Part shown: positions 26,111 through 35,574 of the stretch, piece by piece
Numbering within the stretch: position 1 is the stretch's first letter
Layout of the letters: each line of letters opens with the position of its first letter
Source: Nocardia mangyaensis
Lineage (GTDB): Bacteria; Actinomycetota; Actinomycetes; Mycobacteriales; Mycobacteriaceae
NCBI RefSeq assembly: GCF_001886715.1
Contig: NZ_CP018082.1
Span: 6,076,001-6,140,000 of the forward strand
Direction: 5' to 3'
DNA: 64,000 bases
Translations under genes and position numbers: made by a program
Notes under the pieces: generated by a model
Database searches by the model: none
The model's input: the letters and a program-made list of their open reading frames with translations, nothing else
What the model was told of the DNA's origin: nothing

Positions 26111-26724
26111 ACACCAGCCGAGCGTTTGGCTGCCTTGATGGACGCTTCGTAGTCCGGCCGTTGCGACGACTGCTGGACTCCAAGATGTTTCATGATCGAG
26201 CGCACCTTTCCAGAGCCGACCTCGATAGCCATGCCGATGGTGAGCTCGGCGTGCATGCGGTGCACGCCGTAGCAGCCGCTCGAGCCCACATGGATAGCCC
26301 GGATCGTTTCGGCGAGCATCTCGTGGCGCAGTCGGCGTGGCTGGTAATCGGTTGCGGTGATGGCGGTAGCCGCGCTCGAACACGCCGAGCACACGGCAGG
26401 CGGTGCGGATGCTCATTCCTTGCCCGGTCAAGGTCGGGACAGCCGGGAACCGCCTTTTAAGGCGAGCGTGGTGTCGTCGAAAGCCTTCGCGGTCAGCTGG
26501 GTCGCTCGCAGCTCCTGTTCGAGTTGCTCGATCCTGTTCAGCGTATCCCTCAGTTGCGCCGATTCGACCGTGGATGTCCCGGGGGCCTCACCGCGGGCCT
26601 GATGTTTCCACCGCTACAGCGTGGCTTCGGTGACTGTAGATCACGGGCGACGTCGGTGGACCCTGCGTCCTTCATCGACGACCGGAGCGACAGCGCTTTC
26701 ACGGAACTGCGGTGAGTACATCAT
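26069..26724 (-). pseudogene. Second IS3-family element remnant, OrfA and N-terminal OrfB
   Basis: On the minus strand an OrfA-like start at 26724 (MMYSPQFRESAV) breaks into other frames carrying 'WKHQARGEAPGTSTVES' and 'ATQLTAKAFDDTTLAL', then OrfB N-terminal text 'FPAVPTLTGQGMSIRTACRV' and 'ETIRAIHVGSSGCYGVHRMH'. The catalytic core is absent, cut where the IS30 debris ends. It is non-functional, with multiple frameshifts. Confidence 0.7.
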
Positions 26725-27187
26725 CGGCACGAGCGGAGATCCGTCCATCGAACGGTTGGAATCTCACAACTCAGCGGACAGAATTCCGAGACAGCCCAAT
26801 GCGGTCCTCAACCCGTGACGGTTCGCCGCCGGCCCGGCGTCATTCTGTGACACGGTTGAGATTGGTCTCCAAACTGCCCGAACTGGCTCAAACGGGCAAG
26901 GCTGGTGCCAGCACAAGTAGGACGAACGGAGAGCACATACAATGCTGCCCAGGCCGCGCACTATCGCCAGTTGGCCATCGCTAGCGACCTGGAGTCCGCG
27001 CCTCTCCCGTTATCTCTGGCCAGCGTCATATGCGGCTGATGGGCCTCTCACCCTTTAGCCGCCTGGCCTTGCAAGTCGCGATGTGCCTTCTTGCAATCAG
27101 AGAACAGCCCGTCAGCAGTCGTTCCCTTGGCAATGGTTTCGTGCAAAGACGCCATAGCCAGCATCCAACCGCCGGAAGCGATCGGGC
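26725..27187. other. About 460 bp with nothing recognisable
   Basis: No frame shows a domain or a ribosome site and no strong repeat is visible. It separates the IS debris from the hydrolase operon that ends at 27188. Confidence 0.45.
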
Positions 27188-28066
27188 CTATAGGGTGCGT
27201 CCGAGGAAGTCGGTGACAACCTGCGTGAATGCGTCATTGTCATCTCCTGCCACCATATGGCCAGTTCCGGAGACATCGGTCGTCTCCGCGTGCGGCACAA
27301 TTTCCAGGAATTCTGCAACGGTCTCCTGCGATACCAGATCGGACAGGGCACCGCGCACGAGTAGGGTTGGCGCGACGACTCTACCCGCACCCGCGACGAG
27401 CAATTCTACAAGTGTGTCGAATTGCTCGGCACCGGCGGACGCGTCCTGTTGCAACGCCTGAAAACGACTCGTGATGAAGGCGGGATCCCATCGCCACACC
27501 CATCGACCGTCGGCTCGTTGCCGCAGTACCTTGTAAAGGCCTTCAAGCCGCACCGGTCGTTCGCGGTGCGGGTTGTATGCCGCGATGACGTCGGCAGCGT
27601 TTTCGAGGTTCGCGAATCCGTCAGGATGCGCAGACATAAACGAGACGATGCGTCGAGCGCCATCGAACTCCATCCGTGGGGTCACGTCGACCAGCACCAC
27701 CGCTCCCCACAGCTCGGGGGGCGCAAGCAGGTGCGCGGCAAGAACGGTCATCCCGCCCAATGATGCTCCGACGACCGCGGGCGCGTCCTCGGTGCAGAAT
27801 CGTTCTCGCATTATGAGCAGGTCATCGACAAGGTGCTCGACGTCGTATCGTCCGTCGGGGGCCCAGTCACTGTCGCCGTGCCCACGTGCATCGTATGCAA
27901 CTACTGTGTAGCCGCGATCGCGCAGGCGGAGCGCTGAGGTGGTCCAGGCGTGACGACTCTGCCCACCTCCATGCAGCAGGATCACAACCTGCTGGTTGGA
28001 ACCATGGGGATAGTAGTCGGCCGCCAGCGTGATTCCGTCACGAGCCAGTACCTGCATCTCGATCAT
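27188..28066 (-). CDS. Alpha/beta hydrolase
   Basis: A 292-residue alpha/beta hydrolase. It has HGGGQSRHAW (oxyanion region), AYDARGHGDSDW, the nucleophile elbow VGASLGGMTVLA with Ser in GASLGG, 'LLVRGALSDLVS' where the acid is expected, and SGTGHMVAGDDND for the His. The pattern resembles epoxide hydrolase and ester/meta-cleavage hydrolases. The start at 28066 (MIEMQVLARDG) is chosen because the upstream part of the open frame overlaps the thioesterase gene. It is the last gene of a TetR-thioesterase-hydrolase operon. Confidence 0.85.
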   Translation of the reverse strand: MIEMQVLARDGITLAADYYPHGSNQQVVILLHGGGQSRHAWTTSALRLRDRGYTVVAYDARGHGDSDWAPDGRYDVEHLVDDLLIMRERFCTEDAPAVVGASLGGMTVLAAHLLAPPELWGAVVLVDVTPRMEFDGARRIVSFMSAHPDGFANLENAADVIAAYNPHRERPVRLEGLYKVLRQRADGRWVWRWDPAFITSRFQALQQDASAGAEQFDTLVELLVAGAGRVVAPTLLVRGALSDLVSQETVAEFLEIVPHAETTDVSGTGHMVAGDDNDAFTQVVTDFLGRTL

Positions 28067-28074
28067 GCCATCCG

Positions 28075-28515
28075 TCACGAGCTGCCGCCCCCGTCGCTGA
28101 CGATCGTAACCGTTCCCTGAGCGGCGCACACTGGCCTGCCGTCGTTGGTGATGTCGATGCGTGCGACGCCCGATCGCCTGGTCAGGGCAATGACATCTGC
28201 CGTGGCGATGCATACGCCAGCCGTGACCGGCCGTAGAAGATTGATCTTGAACTCGGTTGTCGCGACCCAGCAGCCGGTCGGGATCACCGGATAAAAGACA
28301 ACACCCAGGCAATGGTCGACCATGGCTGACAGGCAGCCACCGTGCAATGTACGGAAGGGGGTAAGGAGCTCGTCTCGCACCTCCATCTCGGCGATCAACC
28401 GACCGGCGCTCAGTTCGGCATGACGAAATCCGAGATATGCCGAGATGCCGCCCACATCCGTTGCTGCGCCGAGCACCTGCCCAGCAACTCGGGGGTCGAA
28501 CTGCGGGAATTCCAT
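28075..28515 (-). CDS. PaaI-type hotdog thioesterase
   Basis: A 146-residue hotdog-fold acyl-CoA thioesterase. The signature is 'PFRTLHGGCLSAMVDHCLGV' with the HGG turn and the acidic residue in the following helix (Asp in VDHC). KINLLRPVTAGVCIATADVI forms the central strands. The ATG at 28515 follows a strong GGAGGAGG site, which decides the start over the longer frame. It probably hydrolyses aromatic or medium-chain acyl-CoAs, freeing CoA in a degradative pathway. It sits between a TetR gene upstream and an alpha/beta hydrolase eight bases downstream. Confidence 0.85.
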   Translation of the reverse strand: MEFPQFDPRVAGQVLGAATDVGGISAYLGFRHAELSAGRLIAEMEVRDELLTPFRTLHGGCLSAMVDHCLGVVFYPVIPTGCWVATTEFKINLLRPVTAGVCIATADVIALTRRSGVARIDITNDGRPVCAAQGTVTIVSDGGGSS

Positions 28516-28558
28516 CGGAGCCTCCTCCGTCTCTGCGTTGACCTGCCCCAAGGTGACA

Positions 28559-29245
28559 CTACTGCAGATTTGTGTCACCTGCATTGCCGATCTGCACGTC
28601 GTCGTGACCGCGGTGCCGATCCAATTCGGTAGACGCTGGTACGACGATGGCAGGCAGGAGGCAGCGGCAAAGGTACGCGCGGAGGCCAGCAGGGCTGCGT
28701 CGTCTCGGACCGCGCACGGTGAGCAGGCTGAGGATCGTCCGCAGGATCCACTCCGCGGCGTCGTCCACTGAGATCCCCGGCTGCAGGTCATCGCGGTGAC
28801 GGGTGAATACCGGTCGCAGGAACTCGGTGACGAGTTCGAAGAGGGCGACCGATGTGGACTCTGTCAGACCGATTCCAGCGAGGCGATCATCGCTGACGAA
28901 CAGAGCGGAAATCGACTTCTCTCGGCTGGCGGCGTGAACAGTGGTCTCTACGAAGACCAGCACGGCAGATGCGAGATCAGGCTGTCCGGCGAGTGGCCCG
29001 CCAATCCCGTCGAGGTAGCGGCCAGCCGTCCGCAGGACGACGCCCGAGACCACCGATTCACGGTTCGCGAAGTGCCGGTACACGGTGGCCCGAGAGACGC
29101 CGGCCTGCCGAGCGATGTCCTCCATCGTCGTCGCCGAGAATCCGACCTCCTCGAAGCAGAACTCTGCGGCATCAAGTAGGGCATCCCGGGTGCTACCCCG
29201 GGCCGAGAATCGCGCGCCGCGACGTGCAGATTTCGTCGTCACCAC
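28559..29245 (-). CDS. TetR-family regulator heading the thioesterase/hydrolase operon
   Basis: A 228-residue TetR protein. The helix-turn-helix text is 'TTMEDIARQAGVSRATVYRHFANRE' (long motif around residues 40-64, with the ATVYRHF hallmark). A Ser/Arg-rich basic tail of about 18 residues precedes the first helix and could add minor-groove contacts. It is 43 bp upstream of the thioesterase and in the same direction, so it probably autoregulates the three-gene operon. Upstream, CGAGTAT-GCCGC-TACTTCG around 29252-29270 is a plausible, imperfect operator with the same half-site as the mce upstream palindrome. Confidence 0.85.
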   Translation of the reverse strand: MVTTKSARRGARFSARGSTRDALLDAAEFCFEEVGFSATTMEDIARQAGVSRATVYRHFANRESVVSGVVLRTAGRYLDGIGGPLAGQPDLASAVLVFVETTVHAASREKSISALFVSDDRLAGIGLTESTSVALFELVTEFLRPVFTRHRDDLQPGISVDDAAEWILRTILSLLTVRGPRRRSPAGLRAYLCRCLLPAIVVPASTELDRHRGHDDVQIGNAGDTNLQ

Positions 29246-29339
29246 AACGAGTATGCCGCTACTTCGTCGAGGAGCGCATCCCCCCTCTGTCCTCTACCGG
29301 TGCGCATCTCTGCGGCCGGGCAGCGATACAGATCTGACA

Positions 29340-30014
29340 TTATGTCGCGCTACCGCCGACTGAGTCGTCACGCAGCTGAGGCAGGAGGTGGCGGCGCGCG
29401 AATCGGCGCGCACCCTCAGGGGTATCGAGGGATATGCGGGTCGATGGGGTCAGCACGAACGACAGGATCACGCGGACAGTCAGCTCGGAAACCACGTGAA
29501 GTTCGACATCCGTGCGGGCAGCATCAACTTCTTGCGCGAGTTGGTCGGCCAGAAAGTTCGACGCGGTCGCGACAAGACCCCCTGCCTCAATCGTGAGAAA
29601 CGGCAGTAGTGACTCGGGCTCGGTCTCCAACAGCCTGTTGAGCAGGGCGTGCCCCCGTACTGCCTTCAGCGTGAAAACGAATCCTTCGACGATCTTCTCC
29701 TCGAGATCCTGATGATTTGACACCTCTGCTTCCAACTCAACGAGGAACCTGGCGAGTTCTCGCAGAATCACCGCCTCGACAATGCGCCCCTTGCTCGGGA
29801 AGTGTCGGTACAGCGTCACACGTGCCAGCCGTGCGCGACGAGCGATGTCTTCGATCCGTGTGCGGCTGATCCCGACAACCTCGAATTGCCTTAGCCCGGC
29901 GTCGAGGATACGTTCCGAGGTCCCAGACGGCGACGGCGTCCGGATCACCGCGATGGCCTTCAGAAGCAACCTGGTGTAGTTCATCGTCGTGATCGGATCC
30001 TTCGAGCCGGGCAA
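29340..30014 (-). CDS. TetR-family regulator
   Basis: A TetR regulator of up to 224 residues. The motif 'TRIEDIARRARLARVTLYRHFPSKG' around residues 50-75 shows the VTLYRHFPSKG hallmark. The remaining residues are helical and diverged. Starts at 30014 or 29984 (MNYTRLL) are both possible; neither has a convincing ribosome site. It reads in the same direction as the preceding TetR gene with a 94-bp gap. Its target is unknown: the mce operon, the downstream TetR operon or the diiron/monooxygenase pair starting at 31.0 kb are candidates by proximity. Confidence 0.8.
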   Translation of the reverse strand: MPGSKDPITTMNYTRLLLKAIAVIRTPSPSGTSERILDAGLRQFEVVGISRTRIEDIARRARLARVTLYRHFPSKGRIVEAVILRELARFLVELEAEVSNHQDLEEKIVEGFVFTLKAVRGHALLNRLLETEPESLLPFLTIEAGGLVATASNFLADQLAQEVDAARTDVELHVVSELTVRVILSFVLTPSTRISLDTPEGARRFARRHLLPQLRDDSVGGSAT

Positions 30015-30987
30015 CGTCGCCGGGTGTCATGTGGGCAGGGGTCGTTGGTCGACCGTTGAGTATGCACCCAATGAACCTCCGTACGCCATACTTTCAAACC
30101 GCTGACGTGGGCATTGAAACGATCATACTAGGTGAGTACCATCGTTCCTGTGGTTCGCAACGGGGCGCCCCGGTGCAAGTCCGGGCTGATGACGAACGAA
30201 TGGATGAGGACCAACACGCGCGGGTCCTCATCGTCGGATGTCGTCGCCTCGAGACTGGCGCTATCGGAGAGGGAGTGCTCTGGCCTTGCAACAGTGATCA
30301 TTGGAAGCGGTGTCCGAAGTGCGGTGTGGGCGGCGGCGGTCTCGCTTGTGCGCACGTGTTTCGGGGCTGCTTCCTCACTTGGTGGCGCAGTTCACGCTCC
30401 CGGTGTCAAGCATTGCGGACCTACACTCCCCTGCGTTCACGCCGCTACGCTCGCGGCTTGTTCACTGCCCGCCCACAGCAGACTGACGTCTGAGCTCTCC
30501 GCACGATCTGCGTTTCCCGGTGCCCTCGGTCGTGCGCCGAACGCCCCGGCGGTGTCGCTCTCCTGGTGCGCACGACCATGGATGGCGTGCCTGTCGGTGG
30601 TCGGCCACGCGATTAGACGGCTTTCAAATCGCCATCGCGGAGTACCCGAGGCGGGGCCTCTGCCCGTCGATTCATGGCCAGGACGTACGCCTAATCACAG
30701 GTGCGATCGCCTGACACCTTCCCGCCTCGCCGGCCTCGACCTCGCTAACGGACGAAAATGGCGCGCACGGGCCCGCGATGCCAGGAGACTCCGCTGCGCC
30801 GCGGCCTTCGCCCGGCGCCGGATCACTCACAGCCACCATGCGCCAGCGACGAGCGTTTTCGTTTACTGGAACGAGTTCCAAGAGTTTTGTCCGACCATGC
30901 CACACGTGAGCGGCTACCGCTGCGAAATACCCGGCCTCCGGACACCAGGCCAAGATTTTGTGTCCATATTCGCGAAGGAGTAGAGCG
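30015..30987. other. Nearly 1 kb without a supported gene, upstream of the diiron operon
   Basis: Open frames exist on the plus strand but give arginine/cysteine-rich text with no domain. Possible sites are ATACT-AGGTG-AGTAC at 30125-30139 and TGGAA-CGAG-TTCCA at 30867-30880, the latter about 110 bp before the diiron gene. The ribosome site AAGGAG lies at 30975-30980. The rest may be decayed mobile DNA. Confidence 0.45.
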
Positions 30988-31917
30988 ATGTCAATCGATT
31001 TGCCGCACACCTTGGAAATCATAAAACAACGCCAATGGGCACTCGGCGACTTCGACTGGGCGGAGCCCGGCGCGGATACGATAACGGCCGAGCAGCTCCC
31101 GCAGGTCAAGCAATTCATGTCCGATCTGGTCTGGATCGAGCAGGTCGGCTCGCGTGCCTTCGTCGCGCTCGGCCGTCAAACCAAGGACAATACGCTAGCT
31201 GAGATCTACCGCTACTTCCAGGCCGAGGAACAAAAGCACGCAAACGCCGAGCTGGCCCTCATGCGCCGTTGGGGAATGCTCGATGACGACGAGATCCCAG
31301 AACCGAATATCAACATCCGACTAGCCATCGAATGGCTGGACAGCTACGCAGACGATCTGCCGCTGTCCGTACTAGGCTCAGCGATTCCGATGCTCGAGGT
31401 GGCACTCGACGGAGCACTGTTGAAGTTCCTACTTGAGGAGATCCAGGATCCCCTGTGCCACAAGGTCTTTCAGCGAATCAATGCCGATGAGTCCCGTCAC
31501 CTAGCTGTGGATTTCCATGTGCTGGACATGATTGGAGCGGGGCCGATACACCGACTGCTGATCGAAGCCGCCGGCGCCGCGCTGCGCCCATCCCTACTCA
31601 TCGGCATCCTCACCGGGTTGCCCCTGCTGACCCGTATGCACGACAGCATCATCGCGATGGGACTCGACGAACAGAAGCTCTTCGACGCGATTCGGAAGTT
31701 CGGCATTATCGGAGACCGGAGCGTCGCCACCCGCCGCAATCCGATCTACCAACTCGTCAAGTACTACGGTGAAATGGTCATGGACCAGTCACACCCCTAT
31801 CATCGACTACTCGGCAATGCCCTGTTGACGATCACTGAGCACTATCCTAAACAATGGCTCGGTTCGACTCCTTCCTGGATCAACGAGCTCACTTACCAAC
31901 CGGTGGCCGCAGCATGA
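30988..31917 (+). CDS. Ferritin-like diiron protein, probable oxygenase
   Basis: A 309-residue helical protein with a full set of carboxylate-bridged diiron ligands: Glu in DLVWIEQVGSRAF, EEQKH (ExxH) near residue 85, Glu in 'IPMLEVALDGALL', and DESRH (ExxH) near residue 165. This spacing is that of ferritin-like/ribonucleotide-reductase-like oxygenases, not of iron-storage ferritins, which are about half this length. The ATG at 30988 follows AAGGAG. It overlaps the flavin monooxygenase gene by four bases, so the two proteins are made together and may act in sequence. Substrate unknown; a hydrophobic acyl or terpenoid compound fits the context. Confidence 0.75.
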   Translation: MSIDLPHTLEIIKQRQWALGDFDWAEPGADTITAEQLPQVKQFMSDLVWIEQVGSRAFVALGRQTKDNTLAEIYRYFQAEEQKHANAELALMRRWGMLDDDEIPEPNINIRLAIEWLDSYADDLPLSVLGSAIPMLEVALDGALLKFLLEEIQDPLCHKVFQRINADESRHLAVDFHVLDMIGAGPIHRLLIEAAGAALRPSLLIGILTGLPLLTRMHDSIIAMGLDEQKLFDAIRKFGIIGDRSVATRRNPIYQLVKYYGEMVMDQSHPYHRLLGNALLTITEHYPKQWLGSTPSWINELTYQPVAAA

Positions 31918-33419
31918 TCGACGAGGGGCGGCCGACAGACGATGACCCCGGGCAAACAATTCCCGGTCCCACACGAGTCGTGATCATAGGTGCCGGGTTC
32001 TCGGGAATCGGCACCGCGATCCGATTACGGTGCGCGGGGATCGAGGACGTCGTGGTTCTCGAACGCGCACCTGAGCCCGGCGGTGAGTGGCGCGAGAGCG
32101 TTCATCCGGACGCATCCTGCGGTCGTCCGTCAGCACTGCGGTCGTTCTGGTTCACGCGGGATCCCGCCTGGAGCCATAGGTATACGCCGGGCGTAGACGT
32201 CCTCGCCTACATGCGCGACGTGATCACCCGGCATGGTCTCGATGGACGGATTCGCTACGGGTACAACGTAAACGGACTCGACTTCGACGAGGCCCGAGGG
32301 ACCTGGCATGTGCGTGTCTCGACCAGCAGTGGCGAGGAGGAGAGCATCACTGCCCGCTCGGTCGTGGTGGCGACTGTGCCGTTCTCGAACGCAAGCAGGC
32401 GCGAGATCGTGGGCGCCGACGACTTTCGTGGCCACAAGATAGACGGCACCCGATGGGACGCCGGTATCGATGTCACCGGACTGACGGTGGCAGTCGTCGG
32501 TACCGGCACCAATGCAGTCCAGATGATCCCGGAGTTGGTGGACCGAGCCCGCCACGTCACCGTATTTCAGAGTGCACCGCGATGGGTTCTTCCCCACCCG
32601 CAGTACGCGACGGCAGGGTGGAGACGTTCGCTATTCGAGAAACTACCGCTGGCCGAGGATCTAGCCCGGAGTGCCCACTTCTGGGCGTACGAGTCTATCG
32701 GATACGGTTTGGTCCGAACTACAGGTCTCACCACCGCGCTGGAACAGGTATCTAAAATCCAGTTGAGGCTTCAGGTCAAAGATAGATGGGCGCGACGGCA
32801 GCTCACACCGGACAACCGGGCGTGCCGTCCGCGATTGCTCATCTCAAATGACTTCTTACCGGCTCTAGATCGGGACAACTGCAGACTCCTCACCTTCCCG
32901 ATCATTCGGCTTACGGAGCACGGAATCCTCACGGTTGATGGCGTCGAGCGCCGCTTCGATACGATCGTTTTCGATGCACCCGGCGAGGCTGGAGTACCAT
33001 TCCCGGTTCGTGGTTGTGGCGCACGTCTCCTCCAGGAAGAATGGGTCGAAGGAGTTTACGCGTACAAGAGCATACATGTTTCTGGGTATCCCAACCTACA
33101 TTTCACTTTCGGACCGAACTCCGGTCCGTATTTCCACACAGCCCTAGCCTATCTGGAGGCGCAGATAGATTACATCGTAGAGTCGGTGCGGACGCTGGAG
33201 CGATGGGGGCTCCGATATATTGATGTACGAAAGTCAGCGCAGGACCGATTCAACGCGGTTGTTCAACGGCACTTGGCTCGCACGACTTGGAACTCTGGAT
33301 GCGTTACTTGGCCTGTCGGGGAAGATGGTTTTAATCCCGCGGCTTTCCCGGGCCTGGCTCGACAATTCCGTAGCCAAATGACTCAGTTCGCCCTATCCGA
33401 CTACCACGCTGTGCCCTAG
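31914..33419 (+). CDS. Atypical flavin-containing (Baeyer-Villiger-like) monooxygenase
   Basis: A 501-residue flavoprotein monooxygenase homologue. The FAD fold is intact (GAGFSGIGTAIRL) and a second nucleotide fold reads VVGTGTNAVQMIPE. Several family signatures are altered: the Baeyer-Villiger fingerprint FxGxxxHxxxW appears as FRGHKIDGTRWD with Asp in place of His; the usual YPGCACDVPSH is PDASCGRPSAL; and the ATGF motif is replaced by FDAPGEAG. The C-terminal part keeps 'FTFGPNSGPYFHTALAYLEAQI' like ordinary members. The start overlaps the diiron gene stop (ATGA). It may have changed chemistry, for example to an oxidase or a structural partner of the diiron enzyme. Confidence 0.8.
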   Translation: MIDEGRPTDDDPGQTIPGPTRVVIIGAGFSGIGTAIRLRCAGIEDVVVLERAPEPGGEWRESVHPDASCGRPSALRSFWFTRDPAWSHRYTPGVDVLAYMRDVITRHGLDGRIRYGYNVNGLDFDEARGTWHVRVSTSSGEEESITARSVVVATVPFSNASRREIVGADDFRGHKIDGTRWDAGIDVTGLTVAVVGTGTNAVQMIPELVDRARHVTVFQSAPRWVLPHPQYATAGWRRSLFEKLPLAEDLARSAHFWAYESIGYGLVRTTGLTTALEQVSKIQLRLQVKDRWARRQLTPDNRACRPRLLISNDFLPALDRDNCRLLTFPIIRLTEHGILTVDGVERRFDTIVFDAPGEAGVPFPVRGCGARLLQEEWVEGVYAYKSIHVSGYPNLHFTFGPNSGPYFHTALAYLEAQIDYIVESVRTLERWGLRYIDVRKSAQDRFNAVVQRHLARTTWNSGCVTWPVGEDGFNPAAFPGLARQFRSQMTQFALSDYHAVP

Positions 33420-33669
33420 GAGCTCCTATCAGGTTCAGTTGCTGAGTCGTCGCGGTCTGATACTGCGGCACCGACATTCAGGAATCGACAGTGGATGTCG
33501 ATGCGGCGTTCCCATCGATCACCGGTCGCCGATATCGGTGGGGCCGGGCCATGGTTTGTTCCACGACTAGCCGACTGGCGGTGACCTTTGTCTCGGGTTC
33601 CGCGATGGGAATGGGCCGTCGATCCCGGCGCTGTCGCAGGTCGGCGTACAGACTACATGCTCGCAACCC

Positions 33670-33903
33670 GTGTCGGTGATAGTTTTATCGATCCGCCGTC
33701 CCAGTGGCCTCGGCCGTCCAGGCAAGGGGATTTACTGCGTCGAATTACATCCCGCCGCGGAACCCGGGACAAAGTCACTGCGGCCGGTGGATCGTGGAGC
33801 AGACTTGCGCCCGCTCCCCCGGTACCGGCGCCTGGCCATCCGGTGGGCACGCCGCATCGACATCCATTATGGATTCCTGAATCTCGATGCCGCACTGATC
33901 TGA
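33670..33903 (+). pseudogene. IS5-family transposase C-terminal fragment
   Basis: The frame ends in RYRRLAIRWARRIDIHYGF then 'LNLDAALI' and a stop, the usual C-terminal phrase of IS5-group transposases (RRL..RWERR.DIH..FL.LA.ALI). No catalytic core precedes it in any frame. It is a scrap about 70 residues long. Confidence 0.55.
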
Positions 33904-34423
33904 TGGCGACGGCACAGCAACCGCACCGACAGCAGCTATTAGCCTGCGCCAGAAGGTCATCCGGACACGAACCCGAGAATGAGCGGCCCCCGACAGCACG
34001 TACAGCCCTCCCCCACTCCCCTTGAACACCAACCTCGGGCCGTGTGGTGAGGGCTGGCTATTCCCGGCGGCTTCACCGGGAGTTGCGGTTCGCTAACCAC
34101 CAACAATCATCCGTCACATAGGTCCGCTGCGAAACATCCTGCATCGCAACGTGTCTCGGTGACACATGCAGATTCCCGCTAGGAGCTATGAGGACCGGTA
34201 CCCGAACTCGAATGCCGCCGAAGCTCCATACGATACCAGCGGTGGCCCACCGCAAATACTGCGCGCGGCATGTTTGGCGGTGCGCGCGAACGCCGCTGTT
34301 GGAGCATCTTCACCGACGGCGGACTTACTTCGCAATCAGCACCGCGTCGGCACGTACACAGGCTGGTGAGCCGGATCGCCCACCGCAGCCGGGACTGCGC
34401 AACTGGCCAAGCACTTCGCCAAA
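33904..34423. other. Intergenic stretch with no gene
   Basis: Neither strand has a frame with recognisable content between the IS5 fragment and the end of the convergent STAS gene at 34424. No strong hairpin is visible. The preceding 33420-33669 is likewise empty. Confidence 0.4.
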
Positions 34424-35392
34424 TCAGGTATTGCGTAATGGCCTCGTCATCACCATCTCGTACCCAAGCGTCTGTGTGGCATGCTCGACCCCACTCTGCA
34501 AGTCGACAAATGTAATGAGCGTAGTTTTCTGTGGACTGATGTCGACAAGCGTCCGGGCGACTTCGGCGGAAAGCCCAGTGAAAATAACCTCCGCACCCAA
34601 AAGCGCACATGCTTTTACTGCTGTGATCAGATGGGCAGCAACGTCGAGATCGATCGACGGCAGTCCGGTGATATCGACGACGGCGGCCTGCGCCCTCGAA
34701 TTGCGGATATGCACCATCAGCTGATTGGTCAAATTAAGAGCCCGGCGATCGTCCAATTCTCCTACGATCGGGACTACCAGAAGCCCTGGGATCAACTGCA
34801 GTACCGGAGTCGGGAGTTCGCTCACCGCCCTCTGCTGCTCGCGATTCGGGTGCTCGCGTTTGGCGAGGTAGATGTCGGCGGCGAGGCCGATATCGAGGAA
34901 CACCAGCCTTTGTAGCGCCAGCAACGTCGCCAACGCACGCTCGGGATCGGAAGATGAGCTGGATTCACAGATCCGGCTCGCAGCAGAGCAAAGAAACCGA
35001 TTGTACGCGCCGAGAAGCCATGTCGGATTCACGCCGAGTCGCTCGTGACGCGCGCCCATACGCATACGCTCGATGAGATAGTCAGCATCGACGGTTCCCG
35101 CCGTCAAACCGGAAAGGTGATCGCTTCGAAGATGTTCGACCTGTTCCTCAGTGTCGCGCCCAGAAAGAAGTGCGGCAGTGTCCCGGTGTTCGTGTAGGTA
35201 GGCGCGGAGTTCGTCGACGATCTCAGCCATACCGGGTGTCGCGACTCCGCTAAACTGCCGCAGCAATGCCTCGTCTTCATCGGTGAATTCCATTAATCGT
35301 TTCCGAGCAGCGACCATGTCATCGGCGGTCACGAGGCCACCGAAGCTTGGCGTTTCCGGGATTTCCGGACCGTGCGTGCCCATTAGAGTCAT
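34424..35392 (-). CDS. Globin-coupled STAS protein (RsbR-type stressosome sensor)
   Basis: A 322-residue two-domain regulator. Residues about 35-175 form a sensor-globin (protoglobin-like) domain; the diagnostic phrase is RMGARHERLGVNPTWLLGAY, where the His would be the haem-binding proximal ligand. Residues about 205-310 are a STAS domain (LLVVPIVGELDDRRALNLTN ... VVDITGLPSIDLDVAAHLI) as in RsbR/RsbS, with Thr-Gly and a Ser at the usual phosphorylation region. Such proteins sense oxygen or redox state and control sigma-B-like partner switching. No RsbS, RsbT or sigma gene adjoins it, so partners lie elsewhere. It is monocistronic. Confidence 0.8.
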   Translation of the reverse strand: MTLMGTHGPEIPETPSFGGLVTADDMVAARKRLMEFTDEDEALLRQFSGVATPGMAEIVDELRAYLHEHRDTAALLSGRDTEEQVEHLRSDHLSGLTAGTVDADYLIERMRMGARHERLGVNPTWLLGAYNRFLCSAASRICESSSSSDPERALATLLALQRLVFLDIGLAADIYLAKREHPNREQQRAVSELPTPVLQLIPGLLVVPIVGELDDRRALNLTNQLMVHIRNSRAQAAVVDITGLPSIDLDVAAHLITAVKACALLGAEVIFTGLSAEVARTLVDISPQKTTLITFVDLQSGVEHATQTLGYEMVMTRPLRNT

Positions 35393-35574
35393 AACAGCCG
35401 CATCCTGTGCGTAGTGTTTTGGCGGATCGTGTCAAACAGCGCATACTCGTGAGCGAAGCCCGTAGGTCACCGACCCACAGCAGCCTGCACCCCAGACTGC
35501 GCTGGCGGCATAGCGGTCCCGACCCAAGTCGTCCTCATCGCCTGATCGCGCCGGCCACAGTACATGATCGCCGC

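Noticed and set aside
30150..30200. Possible group II intron or riboswitch-like motif (GGTGCAAGTCCGGG)
   Set aside because: No further intron domains, reverse transcriptase or conserved riboswitch boxes could be found around it.
30132..30983. Plus-strand 283-codon frame before the diiron gene
   Set aside because: Low-complexity Arg/Cys-rich text, no domain, and its end overlaps the ribosome site of the real gene.
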